From JAYRZB01 sp041916675 (GTDB taxonomy: Bacteria; Pseudomonadota; Alphaproteobacteria; Rhizobiales; Devosiaceae), in NCBI GenBank assembly GCA_041916675.1, contig JAYRZB010000010.1, forward strand, positions 1-64,000: a DNA stretch of 64,000 nucleotides. The letters run 5' to 3'. Below are positions 34,311-42,847 of this stretch, piece by piece. The notes below the pieces were generated by a model. It was not told the DNA's origin. It ran no database searches and saw only the letters and a list, made by a program, of their open reading frames with translations. Every line of letters begins with the position of its first letter. Position 1 is the first letter of the stretch. Both the position numbers and the translations under genes were made by a program.

Positions 34311-34892
34311 CTATCGGCCAATGGCCGTCCGGATCGCGGCGCTTACCGCCTCTACCGGGGCCATGCCATCCACCGAAGTGAGGGCACGCTTGGCGTAGTA
34401 GTACCCGATCAAGGGTGCTGTCTTCTTGTAGTACTCACGGAGGCGCTCTTCGAAGACCTCCGGGTTGTCGTCCTTGCGGACCGGCTGCCCGGCGGCCTTT
34501 GCCTCTTCGGCCCGCTTGATGATGCGCCCCACCAGGGCGCGGTCATCGACGGTGAGCTCGAGAACGGCATCAAGCTTGAGGCCGCGCTCCTTGAGCATGT
34601 CCTCAACCGCATCGGCCTGGGCCAGCGTCCGGGGATACCCATCCAGGATAAACCCATTCGCGCAATCTTCGGCGTCGATCCGCTCCGCCACGATAGCGTT
34701 CACGATGACGTCCGACACCAGTTCGCCGGCATCCATCACCGCTTTGGCCTTCAGCCCGACCGGTGTACCGGCGGCCACTGCGCTGCGCAGCATGTCGCCA
34801 GTCGAAAGTTGAGGAATACCGTATTGATCCATGAGGATCTTGGCCTGCGTTCCCTTGCCCGCCCCCGGCGGTCCCAGCAGGATCAGCCTCAT
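34311..34892 (-). CDS. adk: Adenylate kinase, short form
   Basis: Interconverts ATP + AMP with 2 ADP. 193 residues, with P-loop GPPGAGKGTQ at about 7-16, the NMP-binding STGDMLRSAVAAGT and DGYPRTLAQAD. The LID region between GRIIKRAEEA and DDNPEVFEERL is short and lacks Zn cysteines, so this is the compact form common in alphaproteobacteria. Its ATG overlaps the secY stop by 4 nt, the usual secY-adk-rpsM context. Confidence 0.96.
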   Translation of the reverse strand: MRLILLGPPGAGKGTQAKILMDQYGIPQLSTGDMLRSAVAAGTPVGLKAKAVMDAGELVSDVIVNAIVAERIDAEDCANGFILDGYPRTLAQADAVEDMLKERGLKLDAVLELTVDDRALVGRIIKRAEEAKAAGQPVRKDDNPEVFEERLREYYKKTAPLIGYYYAKRALTSVDGMAPVEAVSAAIRTAIGR

Positions 34893-36226
34893 CGACGCTT
34901 TCCTCCACCCAGCCGGGACTTCTTGACCAGCCCCTCGTATTGCTGCGCGATCAGATGGCTCTGCACCTGGCTGATCGTATCCAGCGTCACAGTCACCATG
35001 ATCAGAAGCGATGTACCGCCGATGAACTGGCTGACATTGAGCTGGCTGTAGAGCACTTCAGGGATCAGCGCCACCACCGTCAGATATATCGCCCCAATCA
35101 CCGTAATGCGCGTCAGCACATAGTCGATGTGCTGGGCCGTACGCTCACCCGGGCGGATACCAGGAATGAAACCGCCAGACCGCTTAAGGTTGTCGGCCGT
35201 ATCAGTCGGATTGAAAACAATCGCGGTGTAAAAGAATGCGAAGAAGATAATCAGCGCTGCAAACAGGATCAGATAGAGCGGCTGACCACGACCAAGCAGC
35301 GCAGCCGTCACCTGCAGCCACTGCGGTGCGTCGCCCTGTGCAGCGAACGATGCGATCGTTGCAGGCAGCAGCAGCAGCGATGAGCCAAAGATCACCGGAA
35401 TAACGCCCGACGTGTTCAGCTTGAGCGGCAGGTGCGAGGTATCGCCCTGGAACATTTTGTTCCCAACCTGGCGCTTCGGATACTGGATCAGCAAACGGCG
35501 CTGGGCGCGTTCAAAGAACACGATCACGGCAATGACCAGGATCGCCAGAACCAGCAGCACAAGGCCCATATAGCCCGGCAGCGCACCGGTCCTGCTCAGC
35601 TCCAGCGTCTGGGCAATCGAGCCAGGCAAGGTGGCGACGATACCGGCAAAGATGATCAGCGAGATACCATTGCCCACACCACGCGACGTGATCTGTTCAC
35701 CCAGCCACATCAGGAACATCGTACCACCACACAGGGAGATTACCGTGGACACGCGGAAGAACCAACCCGGTTCCGCGACGACCCCCTGGCTCGATTCGAG
35801 GCCAACGGCAATGCCATAAGCCTGCACGGCGCAGAACACGACGGCCAGGTACCGGGTGTATTGGTTGAGCTTGCGACGCCCCTGCTCGCCTTCCTTGCGC
35901 ATCGCCTCAAGCTTGGGCGAAGCGGTCGAAATAACCTGCACCACGATCGAGGCCGTGATGTAGGGGATCAGATTGAGCGCGAAAATCGCCATGCGCTGCA
36001 CGGCGCCGCCGGCGAACATGTCGAACATGCCGAAAATGCCATTCTGGGCACTTTCGAAGTTCTGACGGAACGCATCAGGGTCAATTAACGGCAAAGGGAT
36101 ATAGGTCCCCAGCCGATAAACAAGCAGCGCGCCCAGAGTGAACCAGATGCGCTGCTGGAGGGCTTTCGCCTTTGAAAATGTCGAAAAACTAAGGTTCTTG
36201 GCCAGTTGCTCGGCTGCGGACGCCAT
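34889..36226 (-). CDS. secY: Protein translocase subunit SecY
   Basis: Pore-forming subunit of the SecYEG channel; partner SecE is encoded at 62887. 445 residues with about ten transmembrane helices, beginning ASAAEQLAKNLSFSTFSKAKALQQRIWFTLG, with GIGNGISLIIF-like VGNGISLIIFAGIVA and GFIPGIRPGERTAQHIDYVL. AAGGAG lies before the ATG at 36224-36226; a 22-codon upstream extension lacks SecY similarity. Follows rplO by about 94 nt. Confidence 0.97.
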   Translation of the reverse strand: MASAAEQLAKNLSFSTFSKAKALQQRIWFTLGALLVYRLGTYIPLPLIDPDAFRQNFESAQNGIFGMFDMFAGGAVQRMAIFALNLIPYITASIVVQVISTASPKLEAMRKEGEQGRRKLNQYTRYLAVVFCAVQAYGIAVGLESSQGVVAEPGWFFRVSTVISLCGGTMFLMWLGEQITSRGVGNGISLIIFAGIVATLPGSIAQTLELSRTGALPGYMGLVLLVLAILVIAVIVFFERAQRRLLIQYPKRQVGNKMFQGDTSHLPLKLNTSGVIPVIFGSSLLLLPATIASFAAQGDAPQWLQVTAALLGRGQPLYLILFAALIIFFAFFYTAIVFNPTDTADNLKRSGGFIPGIRPGERTAQHIDYVLTRITVIGAIYLTVVALIPEVLYSQLNVSQFIGGTSLLIMVTVTLDTISQVQSHLIAQQYEGLVKKSRLGGGKRR

Positions 36227-36320
36227 AATCGCTCCTTGAGCTTTGGGCTGAGACCCGAATGTCAGGTCGTCTCGATCCTTGCGGCGCAGCAAGCGTCACA
36301 AGGATCAAGAAAACGCGACC

Positions 36321-36806
36321 TTAGGCGTCAGCCTTGTTCTTTGCCTCTGGCATATCGACCTTGCCGCCGAGCGCTTCAATAGCAGCCACCACGCCAGCAG
36401 AAGCATGAACGACGTTGAAGGAAACCTTCTTGGCCTTGAACTCACCGCCGTTGATCAGGCGCACGCCATCCAGCGGGCGACGGATCACGCCTGCGGCAAC
36501 CAGGGCCGCTGCGTCGATGACACCCTTGTGGTCGAGCCGACCGGCATCAATAGCCTGCTGGATACGATCGAGGCGCACGGCATTGTAGTGCTTGGGGTTC
36601 GGCACATTGAAGCCGCGCTTGGGCATACGCATGTGAAGGGGCATCTGGCCGCCTTCGAAGCCGTTGATGGCAACACCCGAACGCGCAGTCTGGCCCTTGC
36701 CGCCACGACCACCAGTCTTGCCCTTGCCCGAACCGATGCCACGACCGATGCGGATGCGGGTCTTTGACGAGCCGGGATTGTCGCGAAGTTCGTTCAAACG
36801 AGTCAT
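36321..36806 (-). CDS. rplO: 50S ribosomal protein L15
   Basis: Late-assembly protein of the large subunit. 161 residues, with MTRLNELRDNPGSSKTRIRIGRGIGSG, the Gly/Lys-rich GKGKTGGRGGKGQTAR and FEGGQMPLHMRMPKRGF. Located between rpmD (16 nt upstream) and secY, the classic spc-operon position. Confidence 0.97.
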   Translation of the reverse strand: MTRLNELRDNPGSSKTRIRIGRGIGSGKGKTGGRGGKGQTARSGVAINGFEGGQMPLHMRMPKRGFNVPNPKHYNAVRLDRIQQAIDAGRLDHKGVIDAAALVAAGVIRRPLDGVRLINGGEFKAKKVSFNVVHASAGVVAAIEALGGKVDMPEAKNKADA

Positions 36807-36822
36807 TTGCGAATATCCTGTC

Positions 36823-37011
36823 TTACTTTTCGCCGACGACGCGGACGAGGTGCGGCAGCTTGTTGATCATGCCGCGCACTTCAGGGGTGTCCTTCAGGGT
36901 CGACTGCTTGCGCATCTTGTTCAGCCCGAGCCCGATCAGGGTCGCACGCTGGCTCTTCTCACGGCGGATCGGGCTACCGATCTGCTCAATGGTTACTGTC
37001 TTATCGGCCAT
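36823..37011 (-). CDS. rpmD: 50S ribosomal protein L30
   Basis: Small 62-residue protein with VTIEQIGSPIRREKSQRATLIGLGLNKM and the end PEVRGMINKLPHLVRVV, the normal length for L30. It lies 32 nt after rpsE and 16 nt before rplO. Confidence 0.96.
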   Translation of the reverse strand: MADKTVTIEQIGSPIRREKSQRATLIGLGLNKMRKQSTLKDTPEVRGMINKLPHLVRVVGEK

Positions 37012-37043
37012 CTATCTTCTCCGTCCCGAGCGCGAGGCTCAGT

Positions 37044-37571
37044 TTACTCGGTTGCCGCTTCGCCGCGGCGAGCCTGCAGTTCCGAGACCTTCAAGCCACG
37101 ACGGGCCGCGACCGAACGCGGGCTGTCAACGCGCTTGAGCGCGTCAAAGGTGGCTCGCACCATGTTGTAGGGGTTAGCAGTGCCCTGCGACTTGGCAACG
37201 ATATCGTTGATGCCAAGAGTTTCGAACACAGCGCGCATCGGACCACCGGCGATGATACCAGTACCGGGCACAGCTGCACGCAGGATCACCTTGCCAGCAC
37301 CGTGACGGCCCTGGACATCGTGGTGCAGCGTGCGGGCTTCGCGCAGCGGAACGCGGATCATCTGGCGCTTGGCCTGCTCAGTGGCCTTGCGGATGGCTTC
37401 AGGAACTTCACGGGCCTTGCCGTGACCAAAGCCAACGCGGCCCTTCTGATCACCGACCACCACGAGCGCAGCGAAACCGAACCGCCGACCACCCTTAACC
37501 ACCTTGGCCACACGGTTGATGTGGACCAGGCGATCGATAAACTCGCTCTCGCGCTCTTGTACGTCTCTCAT
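37044..37571 (-). CDS. rpsE: 30S ribosomal protein S5
   Basis: Decoding-fidelity and helicase-associated protein near the mRNA entry. 175 residues. The spectinomycin-loop region is intact (VVKGGRRFGFAALVVVGDQKGRVGFGHGKA), followed by AAVPGTGIIAGGPMRAVFE and AKSQGTANPYNMVRATFDAL. The N-terminal extension is shorter than in many Rhizobiales. The start MRDVQERESEFIDRLVHINRV is the first possible ATG before the core. 35 nt after rplR. Confidence 0.97.
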   Translation of the reverse strand: MRDVQERESEFIDRLVHINRVAKVVKGGRRFGFAALVVVGDQKGRVGFGHGKAREVPEAIRKATEQAKRQMIRVPLREARTLHHDVQGRHGAGKVILRAAVPGTGIIAGGPMRAVFETLGINDIVAKSQGTANPYNMVRATFDALKRVDSPRSVAARRGLKVSELQARRGEAATE

Positions 37572-37606
37572 TGCTTTACCAGCTCTTCCTGTGTCGTGAT
37601 CTGCGC

Positions 37607-37969
37607 TTAGAAGCTGAGGCCGCCTTCGCGGGCAGCGTCAGCCAGGGCCTTGACCCGACCGTGATAAATGTATGCGCCGCGATCAAAGATTACCTCGGCG
37701 ACCCCTGCTTTGACGCCGCGTTCGGCGATCAGCTTGCCAACCGTTTCGGCGGCAGCCTGTGTCGAGCCGTTGGTGACCGTTGCCCGGACGTCCTTGTCCA
37801 GGGTCGAAGCCGCAGCGAGCGTACGGCCCGTCGCGTCGTCGATGATCTGCGCATAGATATTCTTGTCCGAGCGGAAAACGCTGAGACGAGGACGACCGAA
37901 GGCACGGGCCTTGAGCGCGCGACGAACGCGGGCCTTGCGGCGGATCGAACCAATTGAGGAGTTTGCCAT
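37607..37969 (-). CDS. rplR: 50S ribosomal protein L18
   Basis: 5S rRNA-binding protein of the central protuberance. 120 residues, with RPRLSVFRSDKNIYAQIIDDATGRTLAAASTLD and RGAYIYHGRVKALADAAREGGL at the end. Follows rplF by 12 nt in the spc operon. Confidence 0.97.
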   Translation of the reverse strand: MANSSIGSIRRKARVRRALKARAFGRPRLSVFRSDKNIYAQIIDDATGRTLAAASTLDKDVRATVTNGSTQAAAETVGKLIAERGVKAGVAEVIFDRGAYIYHGRVKALADAAREGGLSF

Positions 37970-37981
37970 TGTTTTCGACCC

Positions 37982-38515
37982 TTACTTCTTCTTGCCTTCT
38001 TTGCGGGCGATGTACTCGCCCACATAGCGCACGCCCTTGCCCTTGTAGGGCTCTGGCTTACGATAACCGCGGATGTTAGCCGCAACCTGGCCCACCTGCT
38101 GCTTGTCGGCTCCCGTCACCACAACTTCAGTGGGAGACGGCACAGCAAGCGTGATTCCCGCCGGGGTGACATAGACCACTTCGTGGCTAAACCCAAGCGA
38201 GAGCTTGAGATCTTTGCCCTGAAGGGCGGCGCGATAACCCACGCCCTGGATAGAGAGCTTCTTCTCGAAGCCTGCACTGACACCGGTCACCAGGTTCTGG
38301 ATCAGCGCACGAGTGGTGCCCCACGCAGCGCGAGCAGCGGTCGAGTCATCGACCGGCTTGATCACCACGCCATCGCTGGTCTGCTCAGCAGTCACCATAT
38401 CCATCAGAACGATACCAAGTTCCCCCTTCGGGCCCTTGGCCTTCACGGTCGAACCATCGATCGTGACGGTAACGCCCTGAACGGGAGCAACCGGTTTCTT
38501 GCCAGTACGAGACAT
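37982..38515 (-). CDS. rplF: 50S ribosomal protein L6
   Basis: Protein near the sarcin-ricin loop and factor-binding site. 177 residues with two related alpha/beta domains, starting SRTGKKPVAPVQGVTVTIDG and ending RGYRKPEPYKGKGVRYVGEYIARKEGKKK. 40 nt after rpsH. Confidence 0.98.
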   Translation of the reverse strand: MSRTGKKPVAPVQGVTVTIDGSTVKAKGPKGELGIVLMDMVTAEQTSDGVVIKPVDDSTAARAAWGTTRALIQNLVTGVSAGFEKKLSIQGVGYRAALQGKDLKLSLGFSHEVVYVTPAGITLAVPSPTEVVVTGADKQQVGQVAANIRGYRKPEPYKGKGVRYVGEYIARKEGKKK

Positions 38516-38555
38516 TTCTAACTACCTTTACGAGTCATCGTCATGCCGAACCTTC

Positions 38556-38954
38556 TTAGAAGACGCGGCAGAGTACCTCACCACCAAGATTCTGAGACTT
38601 GGCTTCATGATCTGCCATCACGCCCTTGGGCGTGGACAGGATGGAAACGCCGAGACCATTGGCCACCGACGGAATATTCTTGACCGAAGCATAAACGCGA
38701 CGGCCCGGACGCGAAACGCGCTCGATCGTGCGGATAACCGGAACGTTGTCCGAATACTTCAGCTCGATCTGCAGTTCCCCTGCCCCATTGTCCAGCTTGT
38801 TCTCCGTGTAGCCACGGATGAAACCTTCGGACTGCAGGACATCCAGCACGCGAGCGCGCAGGGTCGAAGCGGGCGAAACCACCACGTCCTTGCGGCGCAT
38901 CTGCGCATTGCGGATGCGGGTCAGCATATCGCCAATCGGATCTGTAAGGCTCAT
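38556..38954 (-). CDS. rpsH: 30S ribosomal protein S8
   Basis: Early-assembly protein binding helix 21 of 16S rRNA; in E. coli it autoregulates the spc operon. 132 residues, with SLTDPIGDMLTRIRNAQMRRKD and VSRPGRRVYASVKNIPSVANGLGVSILSTPKGVM. 12 nt after rpsN. The C-terminus EVLCRVF is the usual end. Confidence 0.98.
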   Translation of the reverse strand: MSLTDPIGDMLTRIRNAQMRRKDVVVSPASTLRARVLDVLQSEGFIRGYTENKLDNGAGELQIELKYSDNVPVIRTIERVSRPGRRVYASVKNIPSVANGLGVSILSTPKGVMADHEAKSQNLGGEVLCRVF

Positions 38955-38966
38955 CTTCTACTCTCC

Positions 38967-39272
38967 TTACCAGCTCGACTTGACCATGCCCGGGACCTGC
39001 CCGAGATTGCCAAGCTGACGCAGTGCGATACGGCTCAAACGAAGCTTGCGGTAGTAACCGCGTGCACGGCCCGACACCTCACAACGATTCCGCACTCGGG
39101 TCGGGGAGGAATTGCGCGGGAGCTCGGCCAGCTTGAGCTGGGCAGCAAACCGAACCTCGAGCGGAGCCGACTGGTCCTTGGTCACGGCCTTGAGCGCGGC
39201 GCGCTTGCCGGCGAACTGCTTGGACAGCTTCTTGCGGCGGTTATTCTTTTCGATTGAGCTGGTCTTTGCCAT
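38967..39272 (-). CDS. rpsN: 30S ribosomal protein S14
   Basis: Head protein of the small subunit. 101 residues of the long, zinc-free form: no CxxC pair; the region reads RNRCEVSGRARGYYRKLRLSRIALRQL and the end GQVPGMVKSSW. Located between rplE and rpsH, as expected. Confidence 0.97.
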   Translation of the reverse strand: MAKTSSIEKNNRRKKLSKQFAGKRAALKAVTKDQSAPLEVRFAAQLKLAELPRNSSPTRVRNRCEVSGRARGYYRKLRLSRIALRQLGNLGQVPGMVKSSW

Positions 39273-39299
39273 ATCTCTTCTTACCTCTCACGCTTCCGC

Positions 39300-39854
39300 T
39301 TACTGCCGGAAGGGGAAATTGAAAGCCTTCAGAAGCGCACGCGCCTCATCATCGGACTTCGCGGTGGTGCAGATAATGATATCCATACCCCAGATCTGAT
39401 CGACCTGGTCGTAGTTGATTTCCGGGAAGATGATGTGTTCCTTGATACCCATGGCATAGTTGCCACGGCCATCAAAGGAATTGGGGTTCAGCCCACGGAA
39501 GTCACGAACGCGCGGCAAAGCGATGTTCACCAGGCGATCCAGGAACTCATACATGCGCTGCTTGCGAAGGGTCACCTTCACACCGAGCGGCATGTTCTCA
39601 CGAACCTTGAAGCCTGCAATCGACTTGCGGGCATGGGTGATCACCGGCTTCTGGCCAGCAATGCGCTCCAGATCGGCGGCAGCGGTCTTGACCTTCTTGG
39701 TGTCGTTGACAGCTTCGCCAACACCCATGTTCAGCACAATCTTGTCGAGCTTGGGCAGCTCCATGACATTCTTGTAGCCAAACTGCTCGGTCAGGCCCGC
39801 ACGGATCTTCTCGTCATAAAGGGTCCGAAGACGCGGAACGTAAACTTCAGCCAT
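39300..39854 (-). CDS. rplE: 50S ribosomal protein L5
   Basis: 5S rRNA-binding protein that contacts P-site tRNA and S13. 184 residues, with MELPKLDKIVLNMGVGEAVND, RIAGQKPVITHARKSIAGFKVRENMPLGVKVTLR and GMDIIICTTAKSDDEARALLKAFNFPF. Its start overlaps the end of rplX by 8 nt. Confidence 0.98.
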   Translation of the reverse strand: MAEVYVPRLRTLYDEKIRAGLTEQFGYKNVMELPKLDKIVLNMGVGEAVNDTKKVKTAAADLERIAGQKPVITHARKSIAGFKVRENMPLGVKVTLRKQRMYEFLDRLVNIALPRVRDFRGLNPNSFDGRGNYAMGIKEHIIFPEINYDQVDQIWGMDIIICTTAKSDDEARALLKAFNFPFRQ

Positions 39855-40158
39855 CGATCACATCTCCGGTCGACTTGGCGACGCGAACCTTGACGCCGTC
39901 CTTGATCTGGAACCCGACGCGGGTCGGCTTCCCGTCCTTGTCCGCAACAGCAAGATTCGAAAGGTGAATCGGAGCCTCGCGGGTGAAAATGCCCGACTCC
40001 TGCGAGGCGGTCTGCTTGGTGTGACGGCGCACCAGGTTGAGCCCCTGCACAACCGCACGGGTTTCTTCTGGAATGACCCGCAGGACCTGGCCACTCTTGC
40101 CTTTGTCCTTGCCGGTCAGAACGACGACCTTGTCGCCCTTTTTAATCTTGGCAGCCAT
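39847..40158 (-). CDS. rplX: 50S ribosomal protein L24
   Basis: Assembly-initiator protein of the large subunit with a KOW motif (KIKKGDKVVVLTGKDKGKSGQVLRV), 103 residues, and the VQGLNLVRRHTKQT region. Overlaps rplE by 8 nt at its 3' end and the rplN stop by 1 nt at its start, so the three are translationally linked. Confidence 0.98.
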   Translation of the reverse strand: MAAKIKKGDKVVVLTGKDKGKSGQVLRVIPEETRAVVQGLNLVRRHTKQTASQESGIFTREAPIHLSNLAVADKDGKPTRVGFQIKDGVKVRVAKSTGDVIDG

Positions 40159-40526
40159 TACAGCACCTCCGGTGCCAGCGAAATAATCTTCATATGGTTC
40201 TTGGCGCGCAATTCGCGCGGGACCGGCCCGAAGATACGGGTGCCGATCGGCTCCTTGTTGTTGTTGATCAGCACGGCCGCATTGCGGTCGAACCGGATCA
40301 CGGTACCATCAGGACGGCGAATGTCCGCGGCAGTGCGCACCACGATGGCCTTCATAACCTGGCCCTTCTTGACGCGGCCACGCGGGATCGCGTCCTTGAC
40401 CGAAACAACGATAATGTCGCCAACCGATGCATACTTGCGGTGAGAACCGCCCAGCACCTTGATGCACATGACACGACGCGCACCTGAATTGTCCGCGACG
40501 TCGAGATTGGATTGCATCTGAATCAT
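40158..40526 (-). CDS. rplN: 50S ribosomal protein L14
   Basis: Intersubunit-face protein. 122 residues from the ATG at 40524-40526 (MIQMQSNLDVADNSGARRVMCIKVLGGSHRK), ending FGPVPRELRAKNHMKIISLAPEVL, the exact normal family length. GAAGG lies upstream. An open extension to 40637 overlaps rpsQ and is not L14-like. Confidence 0.98.
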   Translation of the reverse strand: MIQMQSNLDVADNSGARRVMCIKVLGGSHRKYASVGDIIVVSVKDAIPRGRVKKGQVMKAIVVRTAADIRRPDGTVIRFDRNAAVLINNNKEPIGTRIFGPVPRELRAKNHMKIISLAPEVL

Positions 40527-40585
40527 GGCTTGATGCCTTCTTTGTTCATGCGGCTCGCCCCAGAGGACCAGCCAAAAATCTGACG

Positions 40586-40819
40586 TTACGCGTTGGTGAC
40601 GAGTGTCCAGCGCTTGTTCTTGGAAATCGGAGCGCACTCTTCGATCCAGACGGTATCGCCAACCTTGGCCACGTTGGCCTCGTCGTGGGCATGATACTTC
40701 TTGGAACGGCGAACCGTCTTCTTCATCACCGGGTGGGTGAAGCGACGTTCGACGCGCACAACGACAGTCTTTTCATTCGCGTCGGAGACCACCGTCCCCT
40801 GCAAAACACGTTTTGGCAT
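40586..40819 (-). CDS. rpsQ: 30S ribosomal protein S17
   Basis: Early-binding small-subunit protein with an OB fold. 77 residues, with KRVLQGTVVSDANEKTVVVRVERRFTHPVMKKTVRRSKKYHAHDE. 12 nt after rpmC, which is the S10/spc boundary order rplP-rpmC-rpsQ-rplN. Confidence 0.97.
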   Translation of the reverse strand: MPKRVLQGTVVSDANEKTVVVRVERRFTHPVMKKTVRRSKKYHAHDEANVAKVGDTVWIEECAPISKNKRWTLVTNA

Positions 40820-40831
40820 GGGCGTTTCTCC

Positions 40832-41029
40832 TTACTTCTTTTCTGCAGACTTCTCGGCAAGGATCGTCTTGATCCGCGCGATTTCGCGACGGACCAGGCG
40901 CACCCGGGCCGGAGCTTCGAGCTGCTGGGTCGCACGCTGGAAACGCAGGTTGAACTGTTCCTTCTTGAGGTCCAGAAGCGCGTCTTTCAGTTCGTCTGCG
41001 GTTTTGGCCCGCACATCACTGGCTTTCAT
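40832..41029 (-). CDS. rpmC: 50S ribosomal protein L29
   Basis: 65-residue helical-hairpin protein at the tunnel exit, one of the SRP/trigger-factor docking neighbours of L23. MKASDVRAKTADELKDALLDLKKEQFNLRFQRATQQLE and the conserved RLVRREIARIKTIL are visible. 10 nt after rplP. Confidence 0.97.
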   Translation of the reverse strand: MKASDVRAKTADELKDALLDLKKEQFNLRFQRATQQLEAPARVRLVRREIARIKTILAEKSAEKK

Positions 41030-41039
41030 GGCTCAGTCC

Positions 41040-41453
41040 TCAGTCTGCAATGCGGGTGATAACCCGCGTGGTGACCGGCAGCTTCATAGCGCCGAGGCGA
41101 AGGGCTTCCTTCGCGATTTCTTCGCTCACGCCGTCGATCTCGAACATGATGCGGCCTGGCTTGACACGAGCGGCCCAGAATTCAACCGAACCCTTGCCCT
41201 TACCCATGCGCACTTCGGTCGGCTTCTTGGAGACCGGCAAATCCGGGAAAATCCGGATCCACACGCGACCCTGACGCTTCATTTCACGCGTGATCGCGCG
41301 GCGGGCCGCTTCGATCTGGCGTGCAGTGACGCGTTCAGGCTCAGTCGCCTTAAGGCCATACTGGCCGAAATTCAATTCAAAACCGCCCTTGGCCAGGCCG
41401 TGGATACGGCCCTTGTGTGCCTTGCGGAACTTTGTACGTTTTGGTTGCAGCAT
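41040..41453 (-). CDS. rplP: 50S ribosomal protein L16
   Basis: Binds near the A-site finger and peptidyl transferase centre. 137 residues, starting MLQPKRTKFRKAHKGRIHGLAKGG, with GRVWIRIFPDLPVSKKPTEVRMGKGKGSVEFWAARVKPG. The conserved Arg in the VTARQIEAARRAITREMKRQG segment corresponds to the region hydroxylated in E. coli. 14 nt after rpsC. Confidence 0.98.
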   Translation of the reverse strand: MLQPKRTKFRKAHKGRIHGLAKGGFELNFGQYGLKATEPERVTARQIEAARRAITREMKRQGRVWIRIFPDLPVSKKPTEVRMGKGKGSVEFWAARVKPGRIMFEIDGVSEEIAKEALRLGAMKLPVTTRVITRIAD

Positions 41454-41467
41454 TTATCTATGCCTTC

Positions 41468-42184
41468 TTAGTTCGCGGGCGCGCGTTCGCGGCGCTGGCC
41501 CTGACCGCTCTCGCCGCCGCCTTCAGTCGCGCGACGTTCGTGAGCAGACGGATCATGCTCGAGCACTTCGCCCTTGAAGACCCAGACCTTGATGCCAATG
41601 ATGCCGTAAGTGGTTTCGGCTTCTGCAGTGCCATAATCGATGTCAGCACGCAGGGTGTGCAGCGGCACACGACCTTCGCGGTACCATTCGGTACGAGCGA
41701 TATCGGCACCACCGAGGCGACCACCAACGTTGACGCGGATACCGCCGGCGCCCATGCGGATCGCGGTCTGCACCGCGCGCTTCATGGCGCGGCGGAACGC
41801 GACACGGCGCTCCAGCTGCTGGGCGATGCCCTGAGCAACCAGGGTCGCATCGGTTTCCGGCTTGCGCACTTCAACGATGTTGATGTGCACTTCGCTGTCG
41901 GTGAATTTCTTGACCTTGGCGCGGATCTTGTCGATGTCGGCGCCCTTCTTGCCGATCACAATGCCCGGACGAGCGGTGTGGATCGACACCCGGCACTTGC
42001 GGTGCGGACGTTCGATGACGATCTTGGAAACCGCTGCCTGCTTCAGGTCAGCCAGCAGCGCCTTGCGGATCTTCAGGTCTTCCTGCAGCAGCGCACCATA
42101 TTCACCCTTGTTCGCGAACCAGCGCGAATCCCAGGTGCGGTTGATGCCCAGGCGCAGACCGATTGGATTGATCTTCTGACCCAT
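41468..42184 (-). CDS. rpsC: 30S ribosomal protein S3
   Basis: Small-subunit head protein forming the mRNA entry channel. 238 residues, starting GQKINPIGLRLGINRTWDSRWFANKGEY, with the KH domain GxxG-like PGIVIGKKGADIDKIR and the C-terminal domain VNVGGRLGGADIARTEWYREGRVPLHTLRADIDYG. The tail beyond about 215 is Gly/Arg/Glu-rich. Overlaps the rplV stop by 1 nt. Confidence 0.98.
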   Translation of the reverse strand: MGQKINPIGLRLGINRTWDSRWFANKGEYGALLQEDLKIRKALLADLKQAAVSKIVIERPHRKCRVSIHTARPGIVIGKKGADIDKIRAKVKKFTDSEVHINIVEVRKPETDATLVAQGIAQQLERRVAFRRAMKRAVQTAIRMGAGGIRVNVGGRLGGADIARTEWYREGRVPLHTLRADIDYGTAEAETTYGIIGIKVWVFKGEVLEHDPSAHERRATEGGGESGQGQRRERAPAN

Positions 42185-42564
42185 CAGACGGTTTCCTCAA
42201 CTTGGCGCACCACGATGGTCAGGTGCGAGAATGGCTTTTCGACACGGGCGGACTTGCCGCGCCCGCGGGCCATGAAGCGCTTCATGATCAGCGCATCACC
42301 AACATAAGCCTCGGCGACCACAAGCGAATCTGTATCCAGACCGTGGTTGTTCTCGGCGTTGGCGATGGCGCTTTCCAGCGTTTTCTTCACTGCGCCTGCA
42401 ATACGCTTGCGCGAGAAGGTGAGCTCGGCGAGCGCCTTGTCGACCTTCTTGCCGCGAATGAGCGCAGCCACCAGGTTGAGCTTGATGCCGCTGGTACGAA
42501 CCATGCGGAGCACCGCCTTGGCTTCGTTGTCCTTGAGCGCGCGTTCGGTTTTTGGCTTGCCCAT
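42184..42564 (-). CDS. rplV: 50S ribosomal protein L22
   Basis: Lines the exit tunnel and its constriction. 126 residues from the ATG at 42562-42564 (MGKPKTERALKDNEAKAVLRMV), with NAENNHGLDTDSLVVAEAYVG and the tip/hairpin FMARGRGKSARVEKPFSHLTIVV. AGAGGAAG precedes the start. A longer frame to 42645 overlaps rpsS and is not supported. Confidence 0.97.
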   Translation of the reverse strand: MGKPKTERALKDNEAKAVLRMVRTSGIKLNLVAALIRGKKVDKALAELTFSRKRIAGAVKKTLESAIANAENNHGLDTDSLVVAEAYVGDALIMKRFMARGRGKSARVEKPFSHLTIVVRQVEETV

Positions 42565-42565
42565 C

Positions 42566-42844
42566 TTACTTCCTCTTGGCCTTCTTGTCGGCCGAGTGTC
42601 CGTAGTAGGTACGGGTCGGAGCGAACTCACCGAACTTGTGACCAATCATGTCTTCATTCACGCTCACCGGCACATGCTTGTGACCGTTGTGAACGCCAAA
42701 CGTTAGACCCACGAACTGCGGCAGGATCGTCGAGCGCCGGCTCCAGATCTTGATGACTTCGTTGCGGCCCGATTCACGTGACTTATCTGCCTTCTTGAGC
42801 AGATAGCCGTCGACAAATGGACCCTTCCAGAGTGAACGAGTCAT
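42566..42844 (-). CDS. rpsS: 30S ribosomal protein S19
   Basis: Head protein paired with S13 near the A site. 92 residues: TRSLWKGPFVDGYLLKKADK, IWSRRSTILPQFVGLTFGVHNGHKHVPV and GHKFGEFAPTRTYYGHSADKKAKRK. 3 nt after rplB and 1 nt before rplV. Confidence 0.98.
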   Translation of the reverse strand: MTRSLWKGPFVDGYLLKKADKSRESGRNEVIKIWSRRSTILPQFVGLTFGVHNGHKHVPVSVNEDMIGHKFGEFAPTRTYYGHSADKKAKRK

Positions 42845-42847
42845 GGC